DNA of 64,000 nucleotides from Halocaridina rubra (GCA_037179515.1 JAXCGZ010009486.1:30001-94000); one strand, 5' to 3'. Counted from the stretch's first letter, positions 46,412 through 61,773 are shown. Notes: generated by a model not told the origin, from the sequence alone. Numbers and translations: made by a program.

Positions 46412-48874
46412 GACTACCTAATCGTGATTACTTAATTGTGTTAACGGGAAAGAGCCCAAAGCTCGTATCTTCCCTTCTCCTGATCGGTTCCATTTTGTAC
46501 TAAGTGATACTTATCATACATGTGTGTAATTACCTAATTGTGTTTACGGCAAAGAGATCAAAGCTCGTATCTTCCCGTCTCCTGATCGGTTCCATTTTAT
46601 ACTTAGTGATACTTATCATACCTATCCTTAAAACTATGGATTGAGATAGCATTAACTACCTCCTCGCTTAGCCAATTCCAATTATCAACTACTCTTACAC
46701 TGAAAAAGTATTTCCTTACATCCTGCAAAGAAGTTTTCTTACCAAGCTTCAAACTATGACCTCTAGTTCTAGAGCCAGCCATATCAAAATATCGATCCCT
46801 ATCCCGTCTATCATAACCATGAAGGAATTTAAAGACTGTCACCATATCCCACTTCAATCTTCTAGCTTCGAGTGATGGTAAGTCTAATTCCCTCAGCCTC
46901 TCATCATAACTGAGATTGCGTATTTCTAACACCAGTTTCGTGGCATGTCTTTGAACTTTTTCAAGCTTAGCTATGTGCTTTTTCAAGTGCGGATTCCAAA
47001 AGGGGGCTGCATATTCGAGTTTTGGCCTCACATAGGTTACATAAATATTTCTGAACATTTCCTTGTCCATGTGCCTGAAGGCTACCCTTACATTTAATAA
47101 TAATGCATATGCTGCCCTTACTATGCCATTTATATGTATTTCTGGAGACAAATCTGCTAGTATGTTTACTCCTAGACCTCTCCCATTTTCTGTCTCTTGA
47201 AGTTGTACTCCAGCCACCGAGTAGTCAAGCTTGGGCCTTCTTGCACTTGTACCCATTCTCATTACCTTACATTTTGAAGTATTGAATTTTATTAGCCACT
47301 TTTCTGAACACTCATGCAGACTATTTAGATCTTCCAGAAGATCTCTACCATTGTTCTCGTTTCCTACTTTCTTCACAATCTTTGCATCATCTGCAAACAT
47401 ATTCATGAATGAATTTACAGACTCTGGTAGGTCATTTACATATGCAAGGAACAAAAGTGACCCTAAAACTGAACCGTGTGTGTGTGTGTGTGTGTGATTA
47501 CCTAATTGGGATTACCTAATTGTGTTTACGGGAAAGAGCCCAAAGCTCGTATCTTCCCGTCTCCTGATCGGTTCCATTTTTAGACTTAGTGATACTTATC
47601 GTACCTGTCCTTAAAACTATGGATTGAGATAGCATTAACTACCTCCTCGCTTAGCCAATTCCAATTATCAACTACTCTTACACTGAAAAAGTATTTCCTT
47701 ACATCCTGCAAACAAGTTTTCTTACGAAGCTTCAAACTATGACCTCTAGTTCTAGAGCCAGCCATATCGAAATATCGATCCCTATCCACTCTATCATAAC
47801 CATGAAGGAATTTAAAGACTGTCACCATATCCCCCCTTACTCTTCTAGCTTCGAGTGATGGCAAGTCTAATTCCCTCAGCCTCTCACCATAACCGAGATT
47901 GCATATTTCTGGCACCAGTTTCGTGGCATGTCTTTGAACTTTTTCAAGCTTAGCTATGTGCTTTTTCAAGTGCGGATTCCAAAAGGGGGCTGCATATTCG
48001 AGTTTTGGTCTCACATAGGTTACATAAATATTTCTGAACATTTCCTTGTCCATGTGCCTGAAGGCTACCCTTACATTTGATAAGAATGCATATGCTGCCC
48101 TTACTACGCCATTTATATGTATTTCTGGAGACAAATCTGCCAGTATGTTTACTCCTAGATCTTTCTCATTTTCTGTCTCTTGAAGTTGTACTCCAGCCAC
48201 CGAGTAGTCAAGCTTGGGCCTTCTTGCACTTGTACCCATTCTCATTACCTTACATTTTGAGGTATTGAATTTCATTAGCCACTTTTCTGACCACTCATGC
48301 AGATTATTTAGATCCTCCTGAAGTTCTCTACCATTGTTCTCGTTTTTTACTTTCTTCACAATCTTTGCATCATCTGCAAACATATTCATGAATGAATTTA
48401 CAGACTCTGGTAGGTCATTTACATATACAAGGAATAAAAGTGGCCCTAAAACTGAACCCTGTGGAACTCCACTACTAACTCTTCTCCATTCAGACACTGA
48501 GTGTCTTACTCTAACCCTCTGTTCCCTTCCTTCTAAGTAAGTTTTTATCCATTCCAAGTCATTTCCACCTATTCTAGCCATTGATTGCAGCTTCCTAATA
48601 AGTCTCCCATGTGGAACAGTGTCAAACGCTTTCTGGAAGTCTAGGAATATGCAATCTGCCCAGCCCTCTCTTTCCTGTAAGATTTGGGTTACCTCATCAT
48701 AAAATTCTAATAAGTTTGTTACTGTTGATCTTCCTTCTCTGAAGCCATGTTGCCTCACTGACAAAAAGTTGAAGGATTCCAAGTGAAGAGAGATATGTTT
48801 CCTTAGTAGTGTCTCCATAAGTTTGCAAACTATGCTGGTCAAGGAAACTGGTCTATAGTTCAGAGCCGTATCCC
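46412..48874 (-). mobile_element. Family A chain: tail stub, A18 and A19
   Basis: Three minus-strand pieces in line. A tail stub (46,412-46,520) holds only the 3' UTR and TGATACTTATCATAC. A18 (46,521-47,478) runs from the tail to PQGSVLGP and is truncated at a GT run. A19 (47,500-48,874) runs from the tail to the NYRPVSLTS region and is truncated at another GT run. A18 is of the KVGNENN subfamily with an open frame 47,454-46,603. A19 is of the KVKNENN subfamily. Confidence 0.88.
47586..48842 (-). CDS. LINE ORF2 C-terminal part: reverse transcriptase (A19)
   Basis: An uninterrupted 418-residue frame covering the same span as the one at 1-1,275: TSIVCKLMETLLRKH, RQHGFREGRST, CIFLDFQKAFDTVPH, SSGVPQGSVLGPLLFLVYVN, FADDAKI and the CR1/L2 C-terminus ending KDRYDKYH. 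The Met at 48,842 is internal; the true ORF2 start was lost by 5' truncation. Distinguishing residues are Leu and Thr in KLMET (usually KVMEK). The KLMET form recurs at 61,739 in the duplicated segment. Confidence 0.9.
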   Translation of the reverse strand: MTSIVCKLMETLLRKHISLHLESFNFLSVRQHGFREGRSTVTNLLEFYDEVTQILQEREGWADCIFLDFQKAFDTVPHGRLIRKLQSMARIGGNDLEWIKTYLEGREQRVRVRHSVSEWRRVSSGVPQGSVLGPLLFLVYVNDLPESVNSFMNMFADDAKIVKKVKNENNGRELQEDLNNLHEWSEKWLMKFNTSKCKVMRMGTSARRPKLDYSVAGVQLQETENEKDLGVNILADLSPEIHINGVVRAAYAFLSNVRVAFRHMDKEMFRNIYVTYVRPKLEYAAPFWNPHLKKHIAKLEKVQRHATKLVPEICNLGYGERLRELDLPSLEARRVRGDMVTVFKFLHGYDRVDRDRYFDMAGSRTRGHSLKLRKKTCLQDVRKYFFSVRVVDNWNWLSEEVVNAISIHSFKDRYDKYH

Positions 48875-48892
48875 TGTGTGTGTGTGTGTGTA

Positions 48893-49150
48893 AGCGTGGA
48901 TCTTATGATGTTCCTCGTCAGGATTCAACCTAACCAAAAGACAGTCCGTCAGTGTACTTAAAGCATCACTGACTGTACTACTGAAGGTGTAATAAAAGTA
49001 GGAAAAGTCTCTGCTAATTGCTAGAGCAGGATACGAACATATTCAGTAGAGTATGTTTTTTTTCTCTGCTCCAGCAGCTAACAGAAAGTTTCTTTTGTTT
49101 TTGTTTTTTCATTTATGCTTTCAGTAGTACAGTTGAGTAAAGTTCTTATT
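48893..49150. repeat. Possible very diverged tRNA-like unit pair
   Basis: The left half keeps a GGATTCAACCT segment and a GTACTACTGAAGGTG segment in the order seen in minus-strand satellite units. The right half keeps CTTTCAGTAGTACAGTTGAG in the plus order. Similarity is weak but the layout matches. Confidence 0.4.
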
Positions 49151-52000
<2,850 letters not shown>

Positions 52001-52091
<91 letters not shown>

Positions 52092-52286
52092 TTCTTCTTC
52101 TTCGTCTACATCTTTTCCCACTTTTATGTAGGGTCGATGTTGCTGGCCAGTTATCTGTACTGGTCATATTTTGGTTTTGGCAAAATTTTTGTGGCCGGAT
52201 GCCCTTCCTGCCGCCAACCCTCCCCATCTACCCGGGCTTGGGACCGGTACCAAGTTGAGGCTGGCTTGCCCCCCTCAGTGGCTGGG

Positions 52287-52363
<77 letters not shown>
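52001..52363. mobile_element. Conserved LINE/SINE 3'-type segment between (TA)n tracts
   Basis: Between (TA)n at 52,001-52,089 and 52,288-52,363 lies a 200-base segment with GGCCGGATGCCCTTCCTG, GGGCTTGGGACCGGTACC and CAGTGGCTGGG. From memory this is a sequence class found at LINE or SINE 3' ends in many animals. I cannot name the family with certainty. Confidence 0.6.
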
Positions 52364-52364
<1 letters not shown>

Positions 52365-55300
52365 CCAATAAGCACATTACATATGTGAACACATGAATCA
52401 TTTTTTTACCCCGTCCGGGACTCGAACCTAGGACTTATGATTACTAAGTCAAGGCGATACCACTACACCACAGAAGGTTAAAAGGAATCCAACCTTATAG
52501 CTTATATCTGCTATACTTAGGAATGAACGCATTCTAACTGAATGCCACTATGTTCATATTACAGATTCCCCAACCTCACTCGTGGCTTCATTTTAGCATT
52601 TAATTCAATTCCCAATCTCATTCGGGCCATGAAATAACCAATAAGCACATTACATATGTGAAAACATGAATCATTTTTTACCCCGACCGGGACTCGAACC
52701 TAGGACTTATGATTACTAAGTCAAGGCGCTACCGCTACACCACAGAAGGTTAAAAGGAATCCAACCTTATAGCTTATATCTGCTATACTTAGGAATGAAC
52801 ACATTCTAACTGAATGCCACTATGTTCATATTACAGATTCCTCAACCTCACTCGTGGCTTCATTTTAGCATTTAATTCAATTCCCAATCTCATTCGGGCC
52901 ATGATAAAATCAATAAGCACATTACATATGTGAAAATATGAATCATTTTTTACCCCGACCGGGACTTGAACATAGGACTTATGATTACTAAGTCAAGGCG
53001 CTACCACTACACCACAGAAGGTTAAACGGAATCCAACCTTATACCTTATATCTGCTATACGTAGGAATGAACGCATTCTAACTGAATGCCTCTACGTTCA
53101 TATTACAGATTAACCAACCTCACTCGTGGCTTCATTTTAGCATTTAATTCAATTCCCAATCTCATTCGGGCCATGAAATAACCAATAAGCACATTACATA
53201 TGTGAAAACATGAATAATTTTTTACCCCGACCGGGACTCGAACCAAGGACTTATGATTACTAAGTCAAGTCACTACCACTACACCACAGAAGGTTAAAAG
53301 GAATCCAACCTTATAGCTTATATCTGCTATACTTAGGAATGAACGCATTCTAACTGAATGCCACTATGTTCATAGTACAGATTCCCCAACCTCACTCGTG
53401 GCTTCATTTTAGCATTTAATTCAATTCCCAATCTCATTCGGGCCATGAAATAGCCAATAAGCACATTACATATGTGAAAACATGAATCATTTTTTTACCC
53501 CAACTGGGACTCGAACCTAGGACTTATGATTACTAACTCAAGGCGCTACCACTACACCACAGAAGGTTAAAAGGAATCCAACATAGTGGCATTCAGTTAG
53601 AATGCGTTCATTCCTAAGTATAGCAGATAAAAGCTATAAGGTTGGATTCCTTTTAACCTTCTGTGGTGTAGTGGTAGCGCATTGACTTAGTAATCATAAG
53701 TCCTAGGTTCGAGTCCCGGTCAGGGTAGGAAATGATTCATGTTTTCACATATGTAATGTGCATATTGGTTATTTCATGGCCCGAATGAGATTGGGAATTG
53801 AATTAAATTCTAAAATGAAGCCACGAGTGAGGTTGGGGAATATGTAATATGAACATAGCGGCATTCAGTTAGAATGCGCTCATTCCTAAGTATAGCAGAT
53901 ATAAGGTATAAGGTTGGATTCCTTTTAACCTTTTGTGGTGTAGTGGTAGCGCCTTGACTTAGTAATCATAAGTCCTAGGTTCGAGTCCCGGTCGGGGTAA
54001 AAAATGAATCATGTTTTCACATATGTAATGTGCTTATTGGTTATTTCATGGCCCGAATGAGATTGGGAATTGAATTAAATGCTAAAATGAAGCCACGAGT
54101 GAGGTTGGGGAATCTGTAATATGAACATAGTGGCATTCAGTTAGAATGTGTTCATTCCTAAGTATAGCAGATATAAGCTATAAGGTTGGATTCCTTTTAA
54201 CCTTCTGTGGTGTAGTGGTAGCGCCTTGAATTAGTAATCATAAGTCCTAGGTTCGAGTCCCGATCGGGGTAAGAAATTATTCATGTTTTCACATATGTAA
54301 TGTGCTTATTGGTTATTTCATGGCCCGACTGAGATTGGGAATTGAATTAAATGCTAAATGAAGCCACAAGTGAGTTTGGGGAATCTGTGCTACGAACATA
54401 GTGGCATTCAGTTAGAATGCGTTCATTCCTAAGTATAGCAGATATAAGCTATAAGGTTGGATTCCTTTTAACCTTCTGTGGTGTAGTGGTATCGCCTTGA
54501 CTTAGTAATCATAAGTCCTAGGTTCGAGTCCCGGTCGGGGTAAAAAATGATTCATGTTCTCACATATGTAATGTGCTTATTGGTTATTTCATGGCCCGAA
54601 TGAGATTGGGAATTGAATTAAATGCTAAAATGAAGCCACGAGTGAGGTTGGGGAATCTGTAATATGAACATAGCGGCATTCAGTTAGAATGCGCTCATTC
54701 CTAAGTATAGCAGATATAAGGTATAAGGTTGGATTCCTTTTAACCTTTTGTGGTGTAGTGGTAGCGCCTTGACTTAGTAATCATAAGTCCTAGGTTCGAG
54801 TCCCAGTCGGGGTAAAAAATTATTCATGTTTTCACATATGTAATGTGCTTATTGGTTATTTCATGGCCCGAATGAGATTGGGAATTGAATTAAATGCTAA
54901 AATGAAGCCACGAGTGAGGTTGGGGAATCTGTAATATGAACATAGTGGCATTCAGTTAGAATGTGTTCATTCCTAAGTATAGCAGATATAAGCTATAAGG
55001 TTGGATTCCTTTTAACCTTCTGTGGTGTAGTGGTAGCGCCTTGACTTAGTAATCATAAGTCCTAGGTTCGAGTCCCGATCGGGGTAAGAAATTATTCATG
55101 TTTTCACATATGTAATGTGCTTATTGGTTATTTCATGGCCCGAATGAGATTGGGAATTGAATTAAATGCTAAATGAAGCCACAAGTGAGTTTGGGGAATC
55201 TGTGCTACGAACATAGTGGCATTCAGTTAGAATGCGTTCATTGCTAAGTATAACAGATATAAGCTATAAGGTTGGATTCCTTTTAACCTTCTGTGGTGTA

Positions 55301-56719
55301 GTGGTATCGCCTTGACTTAGTAATCATAAGTCCTAGGTTCGAGTCCCGGTCGGGGTAAAAAATGATTCATGTTCTCACATATGTAATGTGCTTATTGGTT
55401 ATTTCATGGCCCGAATGAGATTGGGAATTGAATTAAATGCTAAAATGAAGCCACGAGTGAGGTTGGGGAATCTGTAATATGAACATAGTGGCATTCAGTT
55501 AGAATGCGTTCATTCCTAAGTATAGCATATATAAGCTATAAGGTTGGATTCCTTTTAACCTTTTGTGGTGTAGTGGTAGCGCCTTGACTTAGTAATCATA
55601 AGTCCTAGGTTCGAGTCCCGGTTGGGGTAAAAAATGATTCATGTTTTCACATATGTAATGTGCTTATTGGTTATTTCATGGCCCGAATGAGATTGGGAAT
55701 TGAATTAAATTCTAAAATGAAGCCACGAGTGAGGTTGGGGAATCTGTAATATGAACATAGTGGCATTCAGTTAGAATGCGTTCATTCCTAAGTATAGCAG
55801 ATATAAGCTATAAGGTTGGATTCCTTTTAACCTTCTGTGGTGTAGTGGTAGCGACTTGACTTGGTAATCATAAGTCCTAGGTTCGAGTCCCGGTTGGGGT
55901 AAAATATGATTCATGTTTTCACCTATGTAATGTGCTTATTGGTTATTTCATGGCCCGAATGAGATTGGGAATTGAATTAAATTCTAAAATGAAACCACGA
56001 GTGAGGTTGGGGAATCTGTAATATGAACATAGTGGCATTCAGTTAGAATGCGTTCATTCCTAAGTATAGCAGATATAAGCTATAAGGTTGGATTCCTTTT
56101 AACCTTCTGTGGTGTAGTGGTAGCGCCTTGACTTAGTAATCATAAGTCCTAGGTTCGAGTCCCGGTCGGGGTAAAAAATGATTCATGTTTTCACATATGT
56201 AATGTGCATATTGGTTATTTCATGGCCCGAATGAGATTGGGAATTGAATTAAATGCTAAAATGAAGCCACGAGTGAGGTTGGGGAATCTGTAATATGAAC
56301 ATAGTGGCATTCAGTTAGAATGCGTTCATTCCTAAGTATAGCAGATATAAGCTATAAGGTTGGTTTCCTTTTAACCTTCTGTGGTGTAGTGGTAGCGCCT
56401 TTACTTAGTAATCATAAGTCCTAGGTTCGAGTCCCGGTCGGGGTAAAAAATTATTCATGTTTTCACATATGTAATGTGCTTATTGGTGATTTCATGGCCC
56501 GAATGAGATTGGGAATTGAATTAAATGCTAAAATGAAGCCACGAGTGAGGTTGGGGAATCTGTAATATGAACATAGTGGCATTCAGTTAGAATGCGTTCA
56601 TTCTTAAGTATAGCAGATATAAGGTTGGATTCCTTTTAACCTTCTGTGGTGTAGTGGTAGCGCCTTGACTTAGTAATCATAAGTTCTAGGTTCGAGTCCC
56701 GGTCGGTGTAAAAAATGAC

Positions 56720-56720
<1 letters not shown>
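52364..56720. repeat. tRNA-derived 272-base satellite array with an internal inversion
   Basis: There are seventeen monomers. Five are on the minus strand, with B-box complements GGACTCGAACC at 52,418, 52,690, 52,962, 53,234 and 53,507. Twelve are on the plus strand, with B boxes GGTTCGAGTCC at 53,706, 53,978, 54,250, 54,521, 54,793, 55,065, 55,336, 55,608, 55,880, 56,152, 56,424 and 56,689. The period is 271-273 bases except the last, 265. Each unit has A box TGGTGTAGTGG 42 bases before the B box, both perfect matches to Pol III consensus in most copies. The rest of the unit (AATCATAAGTCC, CACATATGTAATGTG, GGCCCGAATGAGATTGGGAA) is not tRNA. Orientation switches at about 53,582. Confidence 0.92.
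53582..53583. other. Orientation-switch point of the satellite
   Basis: Left of this point monomers read on the minus strand and end at AATCCAAC. Right of it they read on the plus strand from ATAGTGGCATTCAG. A short ACA may be shared at the join. Confidence 0.85.
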
Positions 56721-56807
<87 letters not shown>

Positions 56808-56831
56808 TTATTTATTTATTTATTTATTTAG
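56721..56831. repeat. (TA)n and (TTTA)n microsatellite
   Basis: (TA)n at 56,722-56,806, then (TTTA)n to 56,831; right border of the satellite array. Confidence 0.95.
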
Positions 56832-57980
<1,149 letters not shown>

Positions 57981-57986
<6 letters not shown>

Positions 57987-58322
57987 TTAAACCACCATGC
58001 ACAGCTTGCACAAGTTGGCATAAGAACGAAGAGGAAGTGCTTGCAAGTACCGGTTGCTCTATGCTATGCAAATTTTTTTTTTAATCAGTTTGAAACATAT
58101 CAGTGAACATTAAGCTCTGCGTGAACATATTGCCTGTTATGCGTTGCGGTTCCCCTGATGTTCTATATGTTATTAGTAGAATAACATTGTATTATTAACA
58201 TTACAATTACTTAGTAAATATATCCTCAAAGACCCTGAATACAATATCAGAGATTATAGATAATGCAGCATAGATTGATGACGTTCCGATTCCCTTTGGA
58301 GAATATTTAATATTATTTATTT

Positions 58323-58386
<64 letters not shown>

Positions 58387-58427
58387 AATATACCGGGGGG
58401 GCCAAACACACACACACACACACACAC
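57981..58427. other. Spacer with (TA)n and (AC)n
   Basis: No gene is recognised. It contains (TA)n at 58,325-58,384, a G8 run and an AC run at about 58,405-58,427 that abuts the next LINE. Confidence 0.5.
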
Positions 58428-59962
58428 ACATGACATATCCCCTCATGTGCTTAAAAATGCGCAAACACAATATCAGTGGCACTAAGTATCATATTTAAGG
58501 AGTCACTGGAGTCGGGGGAGATTCCAAGATGCTGGAAACAAGCAAATGTGATACCTATCTTCAAAAAGGGAAGGAGGGATACGGCTCTGAACTATAGACC
58601 AGTTTCCTTGACCAGCATAGTTTGCAAAGTTATGGAGAAACTACTAAGGAAACATATCTCTCATCACTTGGAATCCTTCAACTTTTTGTCAGTGAGGCAA
58701 CATGGCTTCAGAGAAGGTAGATCAACAGTAACAAACTTATTAGAATTTTATGATGACGTAAGCCAAATCTTACAGGAAAGAGAGGGCTGGGCAGATTGCA
58801 TATTCCTAGACTTCCAGAAAGCGTTTGACACTGTTCCACATGGGAGACTTATTAGGAAGCTGCAATCAATGGCTAGAATAGGTGGAAATGTTTTGGAATG
58901 GATAAAAACTTACTTAGAAGGAAGGGAACAGAGGGTTAGAGTAAGACACTCAGTGTCTGAATGGAGAAGAGTTAGTAGTGGAGTTCCACAGGGTTCAGTT
59001 TTAGGGCCACTTTTGTTCCTTGTATATGTAAATGACCTACCAGAGTGTGTAAATTCATTCATGAATATGTTTGCAGATGATGCAAAGATTGTGAAGAAAG
59101 TAAAAAACGAGAACAATGGTAGAGAACTTCAGGAGGATCTAAATAATCTGCATGAGTGGTCAGAAAAGTGGCTAATGAAATTCAATACTTCAAAATGTAA
59201 GGTAATGAGAATGGGTACAAGTGCAAGAAGGCCCAAGCTTGACTACTCGGTGGCTGGAGTACAACTTCAAGAGACAGAAAATGAGAAAGATCTAGGAGTA
59301 AACATACTGGCAGATTTGTCTCCAGAAATACATATAAATGGCATAGTAAGGGCAGCATATGCATTCTTATCAAATGTAAGGGTAGCCTTCAGGCACATGG
59401 ACAAGGAAATATTCAGAAATATTTATGTAACCTATGTGAGGCCAAAACTCGAATATGCAGCCCCCTTTTGGAATCCGCACTTGAAAAAGCACATAGCTAA
59501 GCTTGAAAAAGTTCAAAGACATGCCACGAAACTGGTGCCAGAAATACGCAATCTCAGTTATGATGAGAGGCTGAGGGAATTAGACTTACCATCACTGGAA
59601 GCTAGAAGAGTGAGGGGGGATATGGTGACAGTCTTTAAATTCCTTCATGGTTATGATAGAGTGGATAGGGATCGATATTTTGATATGGCTGGCTCTAGAA
59701 CTAGAGGTCATAGTTTGAAGCTTCGTAAGAAAACTTCTTCGCAGGATGTAAGGAAATACTTTTTCAGTGTAAGAGTAGTTGATAATTGGAATTGGCTAAG
59801 CGAGGAGGTAGTTAATGCTATCTCAATCCATAGTTTTAAGGACAGGTATGATAAGTATGACTAAGTATAAAATGGAACCGATCAGGAGACGGGAAGAAAC
59901 AAGCTTTGGGCTCTTTCCCGTAAACACAATTAGGTAATCACAATTAGGTAATCACACACACA
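58428..59962 (+). mobile_element. Family A LINE copy A22 (RT to 3' end)
   Basis: Begins at the DISPHVL segment immediately after (AC)n and ends with stem-loop, two tail units and CACACACAC. A missing A in a run near 58,452 shifts the first few codons. After that the frame is open to 59,864. The 5' UTR of the next copy follows the AC tail directly. Confidence 0.9.
58476..59864 (+). CDS. LINE ORF2: reverse transcriptase and C-terminus (A22)
   Basis: An uninterrupted 462-residue frame, the longest RT frame of family A here. It shows the finger region PVSLTSIVCKVMEKLLRKH, RQHGFREGRST, CIFLDFQKAFDTVPH, SSGVPQGSVLGPLLFLVYVN and FADDAKI, then the C-terminal domain ending KDRYDKYD. The listed start is internal; endonuclease and linker are missing by truncation. 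It carries Asp in YDDVSQ where most copies have Glu, a variant shared with the inverted piece at 61,498-61,773. Confidence 0.9.
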   Translation: MALSIIFKESLESGEIPRCWKQANVIPIFKKGRRDTALNYRPVSLTSIVCKVMEKLLRKHISHHLESFNFLSVRQHGFREGRSTVTNLLEFYDDVSQILQEREGWADCIFLDFQKAFDTVPHGRLIRKLQSMARIGGNVLEWIKTYLEGREQRVRVRHSVSEWRRVSSGVPQGSVLGPLLFLVYVNDLPECVNSFMNMFADDAKIVKKVKNENNGRELQEDLNNLHEWSEKWLMKFNTSKCKVMRMGTSARRPKLDYSVAGVQLQETENEKDLGVNILADLSPEIHINGIVRAAYAFLSNVRVAFRHMDKEIFRNIYVTYVRPKLEYAAPFWNPHLKKHIAKLEKVQRHATKLVPEIRNLSYDERLRELDLPSLEARRVRGDMVTVFKFLHGYDRVDRDRYFDMAGSRTRGHSLKLRKKTSSQDVRKYFFSVRVVDNWNWLSEEVVNAISIHSFKDRYDKYD

Positions 59963-60204
59963 CTTCCTTCAGGTTTGACTTTTGTTTTGTTGCATTGTTT
60001 TTTCTTTTTCTTTTTATCCTTAAATTACTATGGTCAAATTTTTAAGTTAAGATGTGTGTTACCAGAAAAGAGATAAACTGAGTCACTAAATAGCACTTAT
60101 ATGGAGATATAAAAATTCGGTGTGAAGCTTAATTAAAAGTTTTTCTCTTTTTTTTTCCTCTTTCTCGTCTTCTTTCTATATTCTGTGAGAGGGAGAACAT
60201 AAAA

Positions 60205-61285
60205 ATGACGCCATCTCTGTCCCAAACCTCTCCCTTCCATGGGTCGGTAGGAGGGGTAGCCATCAGGAGACTCAAACAGAAAATCAAGAATATAGAGGAA
60301 ATGGTTATAAGCCTTGATGATAAAATTTCAGAATATGGATGGAGAAATGAAAGAGAATGAAACACTCAGAGAGCAAATAAGATCTTTGGAGGAAGCAAAT
60401 AAAGCACAAGGGCAGGAGAGAAAGGAACTAGAAAAAAGAATAAAAAAGCTGGAAGGGGAAAAGAGTCAACTAGAATCTAGACTTTCTAAACAAGAAGATA
60501 AAAACAAACAGCTGAATGACAACCTAAAGGAATTAGATGTTAGTTCACTGCTCTCTTGTGAGAGAGACGAGATTAATGCTTGGAATGTCCAGATTAAGGA
60601 AAACATTGAACAGTTCAGAAAAGAGTTCCAGGAGCTGAATATGGAAAATGATGCCATGAAAACTTCCTTTGCTGATGCACTAAAGGGGAATGTGGCAGTA
60701 AAAGAGGCTGTAAAGGTGGTGGCACTGGAAAACATACAAACAGTTGACTATAAAGAGACAGTAATCGAAAAAATGAAAGACGTTGTGATGGAAAGGGCAA
60801 ACCCACTCATCAGACAGGCACTTGATAAGGAGAAGACAGTGGTAATCTCAGGCATAAGCGAGTCCCAGGAGCCAACATGGCAGGGGAGACTTGAAGAAAA
60901 TAAAGCTAGGGTTGTAGACCTGATAAGAAAGCTTGGAGTAGTATGTGGTCCTGAGGATATTGTAAACATACACCAACTAGGTAAATATTCGAGGGAAGGA
61001 AAGCCGAGACCAACAAAAGTAACCTTTGAGAGAGGGGAAACATGTAGGGAAATATTGTTGAGAAAAAAAAGTCTAAAAGACCTTCAAGAATTCAAAGAAG
61101 TGTTCATTAGACAATACAGAACACAGGAAGAGATGGGAAAGATCAAAAACTTGTTGCAAGAGGCAAGAAGGTTAAATGATGAAAGAAATGAAGAAGAGAA
61201 GAAAAATTTTCATTACAGAGTTCTTCCAGACAAAGGGGAGATAAAGAAGATAATGACAGAAGATCAGGGGATGGGGCCTCATTAA
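60205..61285 (+). pseudogene. Family A ORF1, coiled-coil RNA-binding protein (one frameshift)
   Basis: The start is the ATG at 60,205 (MTPSLSQTSPFHGSVGG). An extra T near 60,329 relative to copy A8 shifts the frame, and the long open part runs 60,314-61,285. The assembled protein would be about 360 residues: N-terminal basic segment, coiled coil (roughly 20-170, rich in ELEKRIKKLEGEK-like heptads), a central domain with VVISGISES and DLIRKLGVVCGPEDI, and a basic C-terminal domain with FIRQYRTQEEMGKIKNLLQ. The order resembles trimeric ORF1 proteins of LINEs that bind element RNA. No CCHC knuckle is present. It stops with MGPH at 61,285. Confidence 0.8.
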
Positions 61286-61287
61286 GA

Positions 61288-61497
61288 TTGTTATACACAA
61301 ATGCTGATGGATTAGCTGGTAAGGCAGTAGAATTAAAAGATAGGATTCACAACAGTAAGGCAGATATAGTAGCAATTACAGAGACTAAGTTGAGTGAGGA
61401 CATAAACAGTGTCACAGTTTTTCCTAAGGGTTTCAGAATACTAAGGGTTGAAAGATCTGAGAGGACTGGTGGAGGGATAGCACTGCTCATAAGTGAA
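61288..61497 (+). pseudogene. Family A ORF2 start (truncated endonuclease)
   Basis: Frame LLYTNADGLAGK then VAITETKLSED and RTGGGIALLISE, cut at the inversion junction. The ORF2 frame is -1 relative to ORF1 and is open upstream of the ORF1 stop. In the copy at 9,172-10,113 the equivalent first codon is ATG; here it is TTG. Confidence 0.75.
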
Positions 61498-61773
61498 AGT
61501 CTCCCATGTGGAACAGTGTCAAACGCTTTCTGGAAGTCTAGGAATATGCAATCTGCCCAGCCCTCTCTTTCCTGTAAGATTTGGCTTACGTCATCATAAA
61601 ATTCTAATAAGTTTGTTACTGTTGATCTACCTTCTCTGAAGCCATGTTGCCTCACTGACAAAAAGTTGAAGGATTCCAAGTGAAGAGAGATATGTTTCCT
61701 TAGTAGTGTCTCCATAAGTTTGCAAACTATGCTGGTCAAGGAAACTGGTCTATAGTTCAGAGCCGTATCCCTG
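61498..61773 (-). mobile_element. Inverted family A RT fragment
   Basis: Encodes TSIVCKLMETLLRKH through CIFLDFQKAFDTVPHGR on the minus strand, joined head-on to the plus-strand endonuclease piece at 61,497 and ending at a GT run. It carries KLMET like the copy at 48,842 but YDDVSQ like the copy at 58,476. Confidence 0.85.

Larger units (their letters stand above)
59963..61497 (+). mobile_element. Family A LINE copy A23: 5' UTR, ORF1, ORF2 start
   Basis: Starts at TTCCTTCAGG right after an AC run, the same place where similarity with copy A8 ends (11,298), so this is probably the true 5' end. The 5' UTR covers 59,963-60,204, ORF1 60,205-61,285 and the ORF2 endonuclease start 61,288-61,497. 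At 61,498 the sequence switches to minus-strand RT sequence. Confidence 0.85.

Noticed and set aside
52364..56720. Genuine tRNA gene cluster
   Set aside because: A and B boxes are good, but the acceptor and anticodon arms do not fold into a normal cloverleaf and the repeating unit is 272 bases; tRNA-derived repeat is the better call.
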